63,185 nt of DNA from NCBI RefSeq assembly GCF_001423295.1, contig NZ_LMNG01000008.1, positions 1 to 63,185 on the forward strand. The letters run 5' to 3'. The notes under the pieces were generated by a model. That model had not been told where the DNA came from, did not search any database, and was given only the letters and a program-made list of their open reading frames with translations. Positions 17,809-26,548 of the stretch are shown piece by piece; positions within the stretch are counted from its first letter, which is position 1; the number at the start of each line of letters is the position of its first letter. This DNA is from Methylobacterium sp. Leaf112. GTDB taxonomy: Bacteria > Pseudomonadota > Alphaproteobacteria > Rhizobiales > Beijerinckiaceae. The position numbers were made by a program, and so were the translations under genes.

Positions 17809-18432
17809 TCAGTGTCGGCGCTCGCCGGCCGCGTCCCGGAGGTGGCGGGCGAGTTCGCGGCCGATCTCCCGCATCAGGCCGTCGAGGAGCCGGGCGAGGG
17901 CAGGGCGGTGCAGGTGCCCGACGAGGCCGTGCAGGGCGATGGCGTGCTCGGCCATGCGGTTCACCGCGTGCTGGGCCGGCCGGTCGAGCCCTTCCTCGTG
18001 GGTGAGGTCGAGGGCGATGCCGCGCCCGTGCCGGGGCTGCCCGGCGTCGTCGCACTCGATCCGTCCGCGCAAGGACAGGGTGCGCCCGCTCCGCGCCGTG
18101 CGGAAGGCCACGTCGAACGGCGCGGCGCCCACGATGGCGGCGTGGACGACGTTCTCCACCCGGGCACGGTCCTCGTCGTGAATTCCGCCGAGGAGGCTCT
18201 CCAGCGGCATGCCGGGCGCCGCAGGTTCCTGCTTGGGATCGAGTTCCTGCCCGGGCTCGAGTTCCTGTCCGGGCTCGAGTTCCTGCCCGGGATCCAGGAT
18301 TTCGGCGAGGTCGCCCGAGAGCACGAGGCGATCCGTCCAGATGTCGTAGGTCCACAGGCCGACGACGCCGGAGGCCGCCAGGGCCGCCTGCACCTCGTCG
18401 CCGTTCGCCGCCGCGTGCATGAGCCGGGACAT
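17809..18432 (-). CDS. PAS-domain protein containing an 18-bp tandem repeat
   Basis: The 207-residue protein starts at MSRLMHAAANGDEV with AGGAG upstream. It reads as a PAS sensor (about 10-145): LAASGVVGLWTYDIWTDRLVLSGDLAEIL, a loop, then IHDEDRARVENVV and FRTARSGRTLSLRGRI. Inside the PAS loop, residues 46-69 are a tandem repeat of PGQELE/PGQELD units encoded by four 18-bp copies at 18225-18296. No kinase, cyclase or DNA-binding domain is attached, and the C-terminus is helical. The ligand and partner are unknown. It is divergent from parA. Confidence 0.65.
   Translation of the reverse strand: MSRLMHAAANGDEVQAALAASGVVGLWTYDIWTDRLVLSGDLAEILDPGQELEPGQELEPGQELDPKQEPAAPGMPLESLLGGIHDEDRARVENVVHAAIVGAAPFDVAFRTARSGRTLSLRGRIECDDAGQPRHGRGIALDLTHEEGLDRPAQHAVNRMAEHAIALHGLVGHLHRPALARLLDGLMREIGRELARHLRDAAGERRH
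18225..18296. repeat. In-frame minisatellite, four 18-bp units
   Basis: Four consecutive 18-base units begin GTTCCTG and differ at a few positions. They encode a hexapeptide repeat in a surface loop of the PAS protein. The length is a multiple of 3, so copy-number change would not break the frame. Confidence 0.85.
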
Positions 18433-18797
18433 GGATCTCCTGGAGGGGGCACCGCGAAGGGGCACCGCCGGAGCGCGGGGTCCGGAGCCGGTCGCGGGGC
18501 AGGCGGTGGAATTTACCTGAGGTTGATCGTGCGCGCGGCGCGACACGCCCTGGTCGACCCAGGCTACCCGTGAAACCAACTCAGGAGAAGGGGGCGGTTG
18601 CGCTTTTATGGCCAATCAGCAACCTCAGATTGGATTTTGGGAGTGGCGGCGGGGGCGGAGGACGGGCCGCGGTTTAACGAAGGATTAACCATGATCGGGG
18701 AGATGGATCAGGTCATCCTTGCGTCACAGGACGAACCGGCCCGCGCGGCAGGTCCTGGGTGGCCGGGACACGTCGAGAGCCGCGAAGGGGCGCCAGG
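18433..18797. promoter_or_regulatory. Divergent control region of PAS and parA genes
   Basis: This 365-base region is AT-richer than its surroundings. It holds a dyad CCAATC (18612-18617)/GATTGG (18628-18633) and a longer-range inverted pair CTGAGGTTG (18517-18525)/CAACCTCAG (18620-18628). It also contains the CtrA-type box listed separately. Which elements serve which gene is unknown. Confidence 0.45.
18674..18689 (+). promoter_or_regulatory. CtrA-type binding box upstream of parA
   Basis: TTAA (18674-18677), seven bases, then TTAAC (18685-18689) exactly matches the alphaproteobacterial CtrA consensus TTAA-N7-TTAAC. It lies about 110 bases before the parA start. Confidence 0.55.
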
Positions 18798-19436
18798 ATG
18801 AAGGCCATCACGTTCGTCACGCAGAAGGGGGGCAGCGGCAAGAGCACCCTGTGCATCTCGCTCGCCGTCGCCGCGCAGGAGCGCGGCCTGTCCGTGTGCA
18901 TCCTCGAGATGGACCGGCAGGCGACGATCTCCGACTGGCTCGACCATCGCACCGCCGACGGTCCCGAGGTCGCACAGATCGACGCGACCCAGATCGACGG
19001 GGTCATGGCCAAGCTGCGCGAATCCTCCTACGATTACGTCTTCATCGACACCCCGGGCGTCGATTCCACCGGGACCCTCTCGGCGATCCGCGCGGCGGAT
19101 CTCTGCATCATCCCGTGCCGGCCGACGCCGGCGGACCTGCGGGCGTTCAAGCCGACCCTGGCCGCCGTCTATCGCCTCGAGAAGAAGTTCGCCTTCGTCC
19201 TCAACCAGACCCCGCCGCGCTCCTACCGCATCCGCGACGCCGCCGACGGCCTCGCGGTGCTCGGCATCCTGCCCGACGTGAACATCGTCGCCCGCACGGA
19301 CCACCAGGACGCCATCGGGGTCGGCCAGGGCGTCACCGAGTTCAATCCGAAGGGCCAAGCCGCGGGCGAGATCCGCAAGCTCTGGACCTGGATCGAGAAG
19401 CGGATGCAGGTCTCCAAGCATGTCAAAGCCGCCTAA
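18798..19436 (+). CDS. Orphan ParA-family ATPase
   Basis: The 212-residue protein starts at ATG 18798 after CCAGGA. It has a deviant Walker A motif KGGSGKST at about 10-17, a switch I region, and Walker B in YVFIDTPGVDSTG. Length and motifs fit a short ParA/MinD-like ATPase without an N-terminal HTH. A ribbon-helix-helix gene overlaps its 3' end by 17 bases, and no parB or parS is visible. It is therefore more likely an orphan ParA that positions a cellular cargo than a chromosome partition system. The CtrA box upstream suggests cell-cycle control. The cargo is unknown. Confidence 0.85.
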   Translation: MKAITFVTQKGGSGKSTLCISLAVAAQERGLSVCILEMDRQATISDWLDHRTADGPEVAQIDATQIDGVMAKLRESSYDYVFIDTPGVDSTGTLSAIRAADLCIIPCRPTPADLRAFKPTLAAVYRLEKKFAFVLNQTPPRSYRIRDAADGLAVLGILPDVNIVARTDHQDAIGVGQGVTEFNPKGQAAGEIRKLWTWIEKRMQVSKHVKAA

Positions 19437-19734
19437 GCCGAGCCTCGCCGCCATCGTTGCGGCCTCGGCCACGACGGGGCGCCCCCCGCACGCCACCGCC
19501 GAGATCGTCCAGCTCGACGTCGGCCCCCCCCGCCCCCGGCCCGCCGCCACCCTGAAGCAGCGGGCGCGGCAGATGTCGGTCTACCTCGAGCCGCCGGTCT
19601 ACGATCAGCTGCGCGACATCGCCCATGCCGAGCGGGCCAAGATGCACGGCCTGATGCTGGAGGCCCTCGACCTGCTGTTCCGCCAGCGCGGCGCCCGCTC
19701 CATCCAGCAGCTGACGGAGACCGACCCGCGCTGA
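19420..19734 (+). CDS. Small ribbon-helix-helix-like partner of ParA
   Basis: The 104-residue protein has a disordered Pro/Ala-rich first half and a C-terminal RHH-like domain (about 48-95: RQMSVYLEPPVYDQLRDIA then MHGLMLEALDLLF). Its start lies inside the parA gene (17-base overlap), indicating translational coupling. Partners of this type bind DNA or cargo and stimulate the ParA ATPase. That role is inferred from context. Confidence 0.7.
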   Translation: MSKPPKPSLAAIVAASATTGRPPHATAEIVQLDVGPPRPRPAATLKQRARQMSVYLEPPVYDQLRDIAHAERAKMHGLMLEALDLLFRQRGARSIQQLTETDPR

Positions 19735-20189
19735 GGCGGGTCGGCGCGGACCCGTGTCGCTTCCGCGCGGCAGGGTTCGGTGTCTGCCCTGGACAGCCGA
19801 GTCTCCGCGCTCGGGATGATTCCTCGTTTCGATTCAGGTGGTTGCGCTGGGATTTCGATCCAACCTCTCAGCGCAACGCCCGAACCCCGGCCTTCGCGCG
19901 AGCAAGGCGGCTCACAAATTCATTGTACTGATCGTCACGTTTTTCATATTCTTTGGATAGTGCAAAGGGTTAGCGCCGATCCTGAAGGTAGTGCGTGACC
20001 CTGCGCCAGGCCGGCTGACCCGCCCGCACGGCAATCCCGTCGATCCCATTCAGCCTTCGTTTACGGCAAAGCGACAAACCTGTGGCCCTCGGGATGGCGT
20101 GCGTTCGCGCCGCTCCGGGCCCCGGTGGACCTCGTCGTCTCGGTCGCGGGTGTGTGTTGCGTAACGAGGCGGCGGGGCGGATTCTTGGG
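19735..20189. other. Long intergenic region before rlpA
   Basis: About 455 bases without a convincing gene. An inverted repeat GTTGCGCTG (19841-19849)/CAGCGCAAC (19869-19877) could terminate the parA operon. An AT-rich stretch at 19910-19975 is the best candidate for the rlpA promoter. An in-frame ATG at 20082 would lengthen RlpA with non-conserved residues. Confidence 0.4.
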
Positions 20190-21599
20190 ATGACGCGTTC
20201 GACGAAGGCCGGCCTCGTATCCGCTGTGCCGGGCCGCCCCCTGTGGCAGCTCCTCGGTGTCTGCGCCGTGGCGCTCACCACCGCCAACTGCGCCCAGAAT
20301 CCGCAGCAGAAATTCGCCGGGCCCTCGGGCTCCACCCTCGATCCGAAATACGGGGTCAAGGCGAGCCCGCGCCTCTACAAAGAGGGCGACGTGATCCCGA
20401 AGGGCGGCGGACGCCGCTTCTCCGGCAAGCCCTACGTGGTGGCCGGCCGCACCTACGTGCCGCGCGAGGACGCCAAGGGTTACGTCCGCGAGGGGCAGGC
20501 CTCGTGGTACGGCGCCGCCTTCCACGGTCGCCTGACCGCCAACGGCGAGGTGTTCGACCGCAATTCCATCGCCGCCGCGCACCCGACCCTGCCCCTGCCG
20601 AGCTACGCCCGCGTCACCAACCTCGCCAACCGCCGCTCGATGATCGTGCGGGTGAACGATCGCGGGCCCTACCACGCCGACCGCATCATGGACGTGTCGG
20701 AGGAGGTGGCCCAGGCGCTGGAATTCCACCGCGGCGGCACCTCCCGCGTCCGCGTCGAGTATGTCGGCAAGGCCTCCACCGCCGGCAGCGACGACCGCAA
20801 GCTGCTGGCGACCCTGCGCACGGACGGCGTGCCCGCCGCGATCCGCGGGGCCTCGCCGGTGATGGTGGCCGACCTCGGCCCCGACGAACCCCTGGCCCGG
20901 GGCCGCTCCGCCCTGGCGTTCAAGCCCGCCGCCGACGAGGCACCGCGCGAGACCGCGCCGGAGGCCGCTTCCGAGACCGTTCAGGAGACGCCGCGCGAGG
21001 CGCCCCGTCCGGCACGGGTCCAGCCGATCCTCCTGGCGAGCGCGGCCGGCCTCGCCGTGCCGGCCGCCGTCCAGCCGACCGCCGTGCGGGAGACCACCTT
21101 CCGGCATGTGCCCACCGCCCCCGTGCGCCTCGCGCCGGCGCCCCTGGCCCTGACCCCGCCGCCCGTGCGGCTGGCGGCGCGCGGGATCGAGGACGGTCAC
21201 CGGACCGGGGGCCGGATGCAGGCCGCCGCCCAGCCCCTCACCCGCACCGCCGCCGCCTGGCCTGCGCCGTCCGTTCAGCCGAAGGCCGTGGCCAGAGGGA
21301 CGGGCAGGGACGTCGCCCCGGTGCACGCCGTCGCTGCGGGCAAGACCACCGCTGCGGACAAGACCGTCGTTGCCTCGAAGGGCGGCGTGGGTAAGACCGT
21401 CGACTCAGCCAAGGCGGGCGGACCCGTGAAGGCCGTGGCGGTCGCGAAGGCAACGCTGCCGCCCGCGAAGGTGCCGGCCAAGGCCACGCCTGTCCTCGTG
21501 GGCAAGGCCACGCTGGCACCCGTGGGCAAGGCCGCCCCGGCCAGGACCGCCGTCGTGGCCGGCAAGCCCGCGCGCGCGCGGGTGGCCGAGGCGCGCTGA
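20190..21599 (+). CDS. rlpA: RlpA-like septal/peptidoglycan lytic transglycosylase, lipoprotein
   Basis: The 469-residue protein has a signal sequence ending in a lipobox (LTTANC), so it should be anchored to the outer membrane. The double-psi beta-barrel domain (about 110-210) has GQASWYGAAFHGRLTANGE, the catalytic-site Asp in VRVNDRGPYHADRIMDVS, and family spacing. RlpA cleaves naked glycan strands at the division site. The SPOR domain usual at the C-terminus is absent. Instead there are about 240 residues rich in Ala, Pro, Val and Lys with a degenerate KATxxP-type repeat, perhaps a cell-wall spacer. Confidence 0.85.
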   Translation: MTRSTKAGLVSAVPGRPLWQLLGVCAVALTTANCAQNPQQKFAGPSGSTLDPKYGVKASPRLYKEGDVIPKGGGRRFSGKPYVVAGRTYVPREDAKGYVREGQASWYGAAFHGRLTANGEVFDRNSIAAAHPTLPLPSYARVTNLANRRSMIVRVNDRGPYHADRIMDVSEEVAQALEFHRGGTSRVRVEYVGKASTAGSDDRKLLATLRTDGVPAAIRGASPVMVADLGPDEPLARGRSALAFKPAADEAPRETAPEAASETVQETPREAPRPARVQPILLASAAGLAVPAAVQPTAVRETTFRHVPTAPVRLAPAPLALTPPPVRLAARGIEDGHRTGGRMQAAAQPLTRTAAAWPAPSVQPKAVARGTGRDVAPVHAVAAGKTTAADKTVVASKGGVGKTVDSAKAGGPVKAVAVAKATLPPAKVPAKATPVLVGKATLAPVGKAAPARTAVVAGKPARARVAEAR

Positions 21600-21771
21600 C
21601 CCGGAACTCTGCCCCGGAACTCTGCGGCGTTGTGCGATGCGAAATGCCGTGAGGCATCACGCATTTGGGTTCGATCTCGCACGCAAATCCCTGTATCGTC
21701 ACGCTTGATCACTGGTGGGGGCCGGTGATCGGGGTGACGAGATTCTGGCGTCGAGTGGTGTGAGGCGAAAG

Positions 21772-22968
21772 ATGCGCGCGATGGTTCTTCACGCGAGCCG
21801 GACGGCCCTGGTCTGCGGCCTGCTCGCCGCCTCCGCCTGGGGCGCCCTTGCCCAGAGCTTCCAGTCGGCGGCGCCGCACGCGATCCTCATCGATGCCGAT
21901 TCCGGCTCGGTGCTGTTCGAGAAGGGGGCCGACGAGCCCTTCTCCCCGGCCAGCATGGCCAAGCTGATGACCACCGAGATCGTCTTCAACGAGATCCGGC
22001 AGGGCCGGCTCACCATGGAGTCCGAATTCCAGATCACCGAGGACGCGTGGCGCCGGGGCGGGGCCGGCGGCGGCGGCTCCTCGATGTTCGCCCAGCTCAA
22101 CAGCCGCATCAAGCTGTCGGACCTCCTGCGCGGGCTCATCGTCCAGTCGGGCAACGACGCCGCCATCGCGATCAGTGAGGGCATCGCCGGCTCGGAAGAG
22201 AATTTCGGGCGGATGATGACCAACCGGGCCCGCGAGATCGGCTTGTCGCGCTCGACCTTCCGCAACGCCACCGGCTACGCGGCGCCCGACCAGAAGGTGA
22301 CCGCGCGGGACCTCGCCAAGCTCGCCCTGCACCTCATCGAGACCTACCCCGACCTCTACAAGATGTTCGCCGAACGCGAGTTCACCTGGAACAAGATCAA
22401 GCAGCAGAACCGCAACCCGCTGCTGGCGCTGGACATCGGCGCCGACGGGCTCAAGACCGGCTACCTCGAGGAATCCGGCTACGGCCTGACCGGCTCGGCG
22501 GTGCAGAACGGCCAGCGCCTGATCATGGTGGTGAGCGGCCTCAAGACCGCGCGCGACCGGGCCGCCGAATCCCGCAAGCTGGTGGAGTGGGGCTTTCGCG
22601 CCTTCGAGCCGCGTCAGGTCTTCGCCGCCGGCGAGACCGTGGCGGAGGCCTCCGTCTACGGCGGCGCGCAGGGAAGCGTGCCGCTGGTGGCGAAGAAACC
22701 CGTGCGGGTGCTGCTGCCGCGCGGCACCGGCGACAAGATCACCGCCAAGGCGGTCTATGACGGGCCTCTCGTCGCCCCCGTACAGGAGGGCAAGGCCGTG
22801 GGCCGCCTGCGGATCATGCGCGGCGACATCCAGGCCCTCGACCAGCCGCTCTATGCCGGCGCCGACGTCCCGGCCGGCACGATCCCGCAGCGGGCCCTCG
22901 ACGCGGCCCTGGAGGTCGGCACCGGCCTGTTCCGCCGCGCCTTCGAGAAGGCCGGCGCCAAATCGTGA
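21772..22968 (+). CDS. D-alanyl-D-alanine carboxypeptidase (PBP5/6 class)
   Basis: A protein of about 398 residues with a signal peptide (LVCGLLAASAWGALAQ). The three penicillin-binding motifs are all present: SxxK in PASMAKLMTT, SGN in VQSGNDAAIAIS, and KTG in DGLKTGYLEES. A PBP5-type C-terminal domain and a final amphipathic helix (LFRRAFEKAGAK) probably dock it to the inner membrane. It trims pentapeptide side chains of peptidoglycan. It begins the dac-tmk-holB-metG-tatD-MBL gene run. Its stop codon lies in the first unit of a 17-bp triplication. Confidence 0.93.
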   Translation: MRAMVLHASRTALVCGLLAASAWGALAQSFQSAAPHAILIDADSGSVLFEKGADEPFSPASMAKLMTTEIVFNEIRQGRLTMESEFQITEDAWRRGGAGGGGSSMFAQLNSRIKLSDLLRGLIVQSGNDAAIAISEGIAGSEENFGRMMTNRAREIGLSRSTFRNATGYAAPDQKVTARDLAKLALHLIETYPDLYKMFAEREFTWNKIKQQNRNPLLALDIGADGLKTGYLEESGYGLTGSAVQNGQRLIMVVSGLKTARDRAAESRKLVEWGFRAFEPRQVFAAGETVAEASVYGGAQGSVPLVAKKPVRVLLPRGTGDKITAKAVYDGPLVAPVQEGKAVGRLRIMRGDIQALDQPLYAGADVPAGTIPQRALDAALEVGTGLFRRAFEKAGAKS

Positions 22969-23013
22969 CGGACAGCGAGTCGTGACGGAAGACAGGTCTT
23001 GACGGAAGGCGCG
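22963..23013 (+). repeat. Three 17-bp tandem units at the dac-tmk junction, encoding relay mini-ORFs
   Basis: Units 22963-22979, 22980-22996 and 22997-23013 share T-C-K-T-G-A-C-G-G-A. The first carries the carboxypeptidase stop overlapping GTG 22965, which opens MTDSES with its stop at 22983-22985. That stop overlaps GTG 22982, which opens MTEDRS with its stop at 23000-23002. That in turn overlaps TTG 22999, the start of tmk. Each link is a 4-base NTGA overlap. Confidence 0.8.
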
Positions 23014-23718
23014 ACAGGGATCGGCGCGACGGGGGCGTTCATCACCTTCGAGGGCGGGGAGGGGGCGGGGAAATCCACCCAGGTCCGGCGCCTCGCCGAG
23101 CACCTGCGCGCCCGCACCGGCCGCCCCGTGGTGGTGACGCGCGAGCCCGGCGGCTCGCCCAAGGCCGAGGCGATCCGCGCCGCCCTGCTCGCCGGCATCG
23201 CCAAGCCGCACGGCCCATTCGCCGAGGCCCTGCTGTTCTCCGCCGCCCGCATCGACCACCTCGACACCCTGATCCGCCCGGCCCTGGCCCGGGGCGAGAC
23301 CGTGCTGTGCGACCGGTTCGCGGATTCGACCCGGGCCTACCAGGGCGCCGCCGGCGGCCTCGATCCCGCCCTCGTCCTCGGCCTGGAGCGCGTCGTCGTC
23401 GGTCCGACGCGGCCCGACCTCACCCTGATCCTCGACCTCGACCCGGCGCTCGGCCTCGCCCGCGCCGCCAAGCGCTCGGACGCGGCACCCGACCGGTTCG
23501 AGGCCGAGGCCCTCGAGTTCCACGCCCGCCTGCGCGCCGCGTTCCGCGCCATCGCCGAAGCCGAGCCGGAGCGCTGCGCCATCGTCGACGCCGGTACCGC
23601 CCCCGAGGCGGTGGAGGCGGCGATCCGGGCGGCCGTGGCGGCGCGGCTGCCCGCCCTTCTCGGCGATGCGCCTATCGGTGAGGGACATACCAGGGAGGGA
23701 CATGGCGATGCGGCCTGA
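22999..23718 (+). CDS. tmk: Thymidylate kinase
   Basis: The 239-residue kinase phosphorylates dTMP to dTDP. The P-loop FEGGEGAGKSTQ, the DR motif in VLCDRFADSTRAYQG, and the LID-region arginines are visible. The start is a TTG in the third 17-bp repeat unit, and there is no better in-frame ATG or GTG before the P-loop. It overlaps holB by 17 bases. Roughly 15 C-terminal residues after ALLGDAPI look like an extension created by that overlap. Confidence 0.93.
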   Translation: MTEGATGIGATGAFITFEGGEGAGKSTQVRRLAEHLRARTGRPVVVTREPGGSPKAEAIRAALLAGIAKPHGPFAEALLFSAARIDHLDTLIRPALARGETVLCDRFADSTRAYQGAAGGLDPALVLGLERVVVGPTRPDLTLILDLDPALGLARAAKRSDAAPDRFEAEALEFHARLRAAFRAIAEAEPERCAIVDAGTAPEAVEAAIRAAVAARLPALLGDAPIGEGHTREGHGDAA

Positions 23719-24772
23719 ACGCCCGCCCGAGGATGTCGAGCCGGGCGACCTGCCCTACATCCCCCGCCCCCGCGAGCAGGCGGGCCTCGTCGGCCACACC
23801 GAGGCCGAGGCCGCCCTCGTCGCCGGGATCGCGTCCGGGCGCCTGCACCACGCCTGGCTCATCGGCGGCCCCCGCGGCATCGGCAAGGCGACGCTGGCCT
23901 ACCGCATGGCGCGCTGGCTCATCGCCAATCCGGGCCTCGACGCGATCCCCGAAACCCTCCACGTCGATCCGGGCCACCCGGCGGCCCGCCAGGTCGCGGC
24001 CCTGTCCCACCCCAACCTCGTCGCCCTGCGCCGGACACGGCCGCCCACGGCGAAGACCCTGGCGACGAAGATCTCCGTCGATGCCGCGCGGGGCGCCCTG
24101 GAGCTCTTCGGCTCCACCGGGGGGGCGGCCGGCTACCGCATCTGCATCGTCGACAGCGCCGAGGACCTCAACGCCAACAGCGCCAACGCCCTCCTGAAGA
24201 TGGTCGAGGAGCCGCCGCCCCGCTCCCTGTTCCTCATCGTCAGCCACGCGCCGGGCCGGCTTCTGCCGACCATCCGCTCGCGCTGCCGGGCCCTGACCCT
24301 GCGGCCGCTGCCCGAGGCCGAGGTCGCCCGGGTTGTGGCGGGCTTTCCCCCGCCCTTCGTCCAGCCCGAAGCCGAGGCGCTGGCCCGGGCCGCCGCCCTG
24401 TCGGAGGGCTCGGTGGCGCAGGCGATGGCGATGCTCGATCCCGCCACCGCCAACCTCATCGCGGAAGTCGAGACCCTGCTCGCCCGCCTCGACCACCCGG
24501 ACTGGCGCCGCATCCTGGCGCTCGCGGAGAAGCTCTCGGGCCGCGACTCCGACGACCTGTTCGCCGCGAGCCTCGACACGGTGTTCCGCTTCGTCTCGGC
24601 CGAACTCGACCGGCGCGCCCACGTGGGGCCGGCCCGCCTTGCGGCCCTGGTCGAGGTGTGTGACAAGATCGCCCGCGCCGCGCGGGAGGCCGCGACCTAC
24701 AATCTCGACCGCCGGCCGCTGGTCCTGTCCCTGTTCGGAGACCTCGCCGGCGCCCTGCGCGCGGCGGCCTGA
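23702..24772 (+). CDS. holB: DNA polymerase III delta-prime subunit
   Basis: The 356-residue clamp-loader subunit has an AAA+ fold. HAWLIGGPRGIGKATLAYRMA is a modified P-loop region, and NANSANALLKMVEEPP and LPTIRSRCRALTL are hallmark clamp-loader segments, the latter matching the SRC motif. GGGAGGG stands before ATG 23702. It overlaps tmk, in keeping with the usual tmk-holB coupling. Confidence 0.93.
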   Translation: MAMRPERPPEDVEPGDLPYIPRPREQAGLVGHTEAEAALVAGIASGRLHHAWLIGGPRGIGKATLAYRMARWLIANPGLDAIPETLHVDPGHPAARQVAALSHPNLVALRRTRPPTAKTLATKISVDAARGALELFGSTGGAAGYRICIVDSAEDLNANSANALLKMVEEPPPRSLFLIVSHAPGRLLPTIRSRCRALTLRPLPEAEVARVVAGFPPPFVQPEAEALARAAALSEGSVAQAMAMLDPATANLIAEVETLLARLDHPDWRRILALAEKLSGRDSDDLFAASLDTVFRFVSAELDRRAHVGPARLAALVEVCDKIARAAREAATYNLDRRPLVLSLFGDLAGALRAAA

Positions 24773-24840
24773 ACCGGACGGACGTCCTGCGAGTCTTCGT
24801 CCTGTGATCCCATGAACCCAGCCTCCGGGGATACTTCGAC

Positions 24841-26409
24841 GTGACCGACCCGGCCTCCGAAAAAACCTTCGGCCTCACCACCGCGATCTCCTACCCCAAC
24901 GGCGCCCCGCATATCGGCCACGCCTACGAGGCGATCGCCACGGACGCCATCGCGCGCTTCAAGCGCCTCGACGGCTACGAGGTGCTGTTCTCCACGGGCA
25001 CCGACGAGCACGGCCTCAAGATCCAGCAGGCCGCCGCCAAGGCCGGGCTGTCGCCGCGGGCCCTCGCCGACAGCATGGCCGGCCTGTTCGAGACCATGGT
25101 CAAGGCCCTCAACTGCTCGCACGACCGCTTCATCCGCACCACCGAGCCCGTGCACTACGCCGCCGCGCAGGAGCTCTGGCGCCGGATGGAGGCCAACGGC
25201 GATATCTACCTGTCGAAGTATTCCGGCTGGTACTCCGTGCGCGACGAGGCCTACTACGCCGAGGACGAGACCGAGATCGGCCCCGACGGGGAGCGCCGGT
25301 CGCGCGAGACCGGCACGCCCGTGACCTGGATGGAGGAGGAGAACTTCCTGTTCCGCCTCTCGGCCTATGGGGACCGGCTGCTGGCCCTCTACGAATCCCA
25401 GCCCGATTTCATCGGCCCGGAGACCCGGCGCAACGAGGTGGCGAGCTTCGTACGCTCCGGCCTCAAGGACTTCTCCGTGAGCCGCACGAACTTCGACTGG
25501 GGCGTGCCGGTGCCGGGGCATCCCGACCACGTCATGTACGTCTGGGTCGACGCACTCACGAACTACCTCACCGTCACGGGCTTCCCGGACGAGGCGGACG
25601 CGCGCAAGAAGTTCTGGCCCATGGACCTGCACGTCATCGGCAAGGACATCGTCCGCTTCCACGCGGTGTACTGGCCGGCCTTCCTGATGTCGGCCGGACT
25701 GCCGCTGCCCAAGCGCGTCTTCGGTCACGGCTTCCTGCTCTCCAAGGGCGAGAAGATGTCGAAGTCGCTGGGCAACGTCGTCGACCCCATGGACCTCATC
25801 GCCACCTACGGCGTCGACCCCGTGCGCCACTTCGTCCTGCGGGAGGTACCCTTCGGCGGCGACGGCAACTACTCCCACGAGGCCATCGTCATCCGCACAA
25901 CGGCGGACCTGTCCAACGGGCTCGGCAACCTCGCCCAGCGTTCGCTCTCGATGATCGCCAAGAACGTTTCGGGATTGGTCCCGGAGCACGGCGACCTCAC
26001 CGAGGACGACCGGGCGCTCCTGGCCCTGGCCGACGCCCTGCCGGGCGCCGTGCGCGATGCCATGGACCGGCTCGCGCTCCACACGGCGCTCACCGAGATC
26101 TGGGCCGTGGTGACGGCCTCGGACCGCTATTTCGACGCCCAGAAGCCCTGGGTCCTGCGCAAGACCGACCCGGCCCGCATGGCCGCCTCCCTCTACGTGG
26201 TGGCCGAGACCCTGCGGGCCATCGCCATCCTGGTGCAGCCGTTCATGCCGGATTCGGCGGGGAAGCTCCTCGACCTGCTGGCCGTGCCGGGCGACCAACG
26301 CCAGCTCGCCCATGTGGGGGAGGGCGGTCGCCTCGTGCCCGGCACGCCGCTCCCCGCCCCCGTCGGGCTGTTCCCGCGCTTCGTCGAGCCGGCGGCCAGT
26401 GTGGGGTGA
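24841..26409 (+). CDS. metG: Methionyl-tRNA synthetase
   Basis: The 522-residue class I synthetase charges tRNA-Met. It has the HIGH-type motif [17 protein letters not shown], the KMSKS loop [10 protein letters not shown], and an anticodon-binding helical domain. The C-terminal EMAP-like dimerisation domain and zinc-binding cysteines of the E. coli enzyme are absent, as in other rhizobial forms. Translation starts at a GTG that overlaps the stop of a 10-codon mini-ORF ([10 protein letters not shown], 24812-24844), suggesting coupled initiation. Confidence 0.95.
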   Translation: MTDPASEKTFGLTTAISYPNGAPHIGHAYEAIATDAIARFKRLDGYEVLFSTGTDEHGLKIQQAAAKAGLSPRALADSMAGLFETMVKALNCSHDRFIRTTEPVHYAAAQELWRRMEANGDIYLSKYSGWYSVRDEAYYAEDETEIGPDGERRSRETGTPVTWMEEENFLFRLSAYGDRLLALYESQPDFIGPETRRNEVASFVRSGLKDFSVSRTNFDWGVPVPGHPDHVMYVWVDALTNYLTVTGFPDEADARKKFWPMDLHVIGKDIVRFHAVYWPAFLMSAGLPLPKRVFGHGFLLSKGEKMSKSLGNVVDPMDLIATYGVDPVRHFVLREVPFGGDGNYSHEAIVIRTTADLSNGLGNLAQRSLSMIAKNVSGLVPEHGDLTEDDRALLALADALPGAVRDAMDRLALHTALTEIWAVVTASDRYFDAQKPWVLRKTDPARMAASLYVVAETLRAIAILVQPFMPDSAGKLLDLLAVPGDQRQLAHVGEGGRLVPGTPLPAPVGLFPRFVEPAASVG

Positions 26410-26497
26410 TGCGGGGGTCGAGGCCGCCGTTCCAGGATGAGGTTTCGCGCGTGCCCCCTCCCTTGGAAGGAGAGGGAGCCTGCCGCGACCGCTTTAT

Positions 26498-26520
26498 CCG
26501 AAGCGATCAAACAGCTTCGG
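26498..26520 (+). terminator. Small stem-loop after metG
   Basis: CCGAAGC (26498-26504) pairs with GCTTCGG (26514-26520) around nine bases. A looser CT/AG-rich palindrome lies just before it at 26455-26478. Either could reduce read-through into tatD. There is no T-run. Confidence 0.35.
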
Positions 26521-26548
26521 CATCACGTGTCCATCCAGGCTCGAGATC

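Noticed and set aside
18000..18100. CRISPR-like interpretation of the short tandem repeats
   Set aside because: Repeats are contiguous 12-18 bp coding units without spacers.
19960..20060. Possible tRNA-like segment before rlpA
   Set aside because: No cloverleaf pairing or T-loop could be built.
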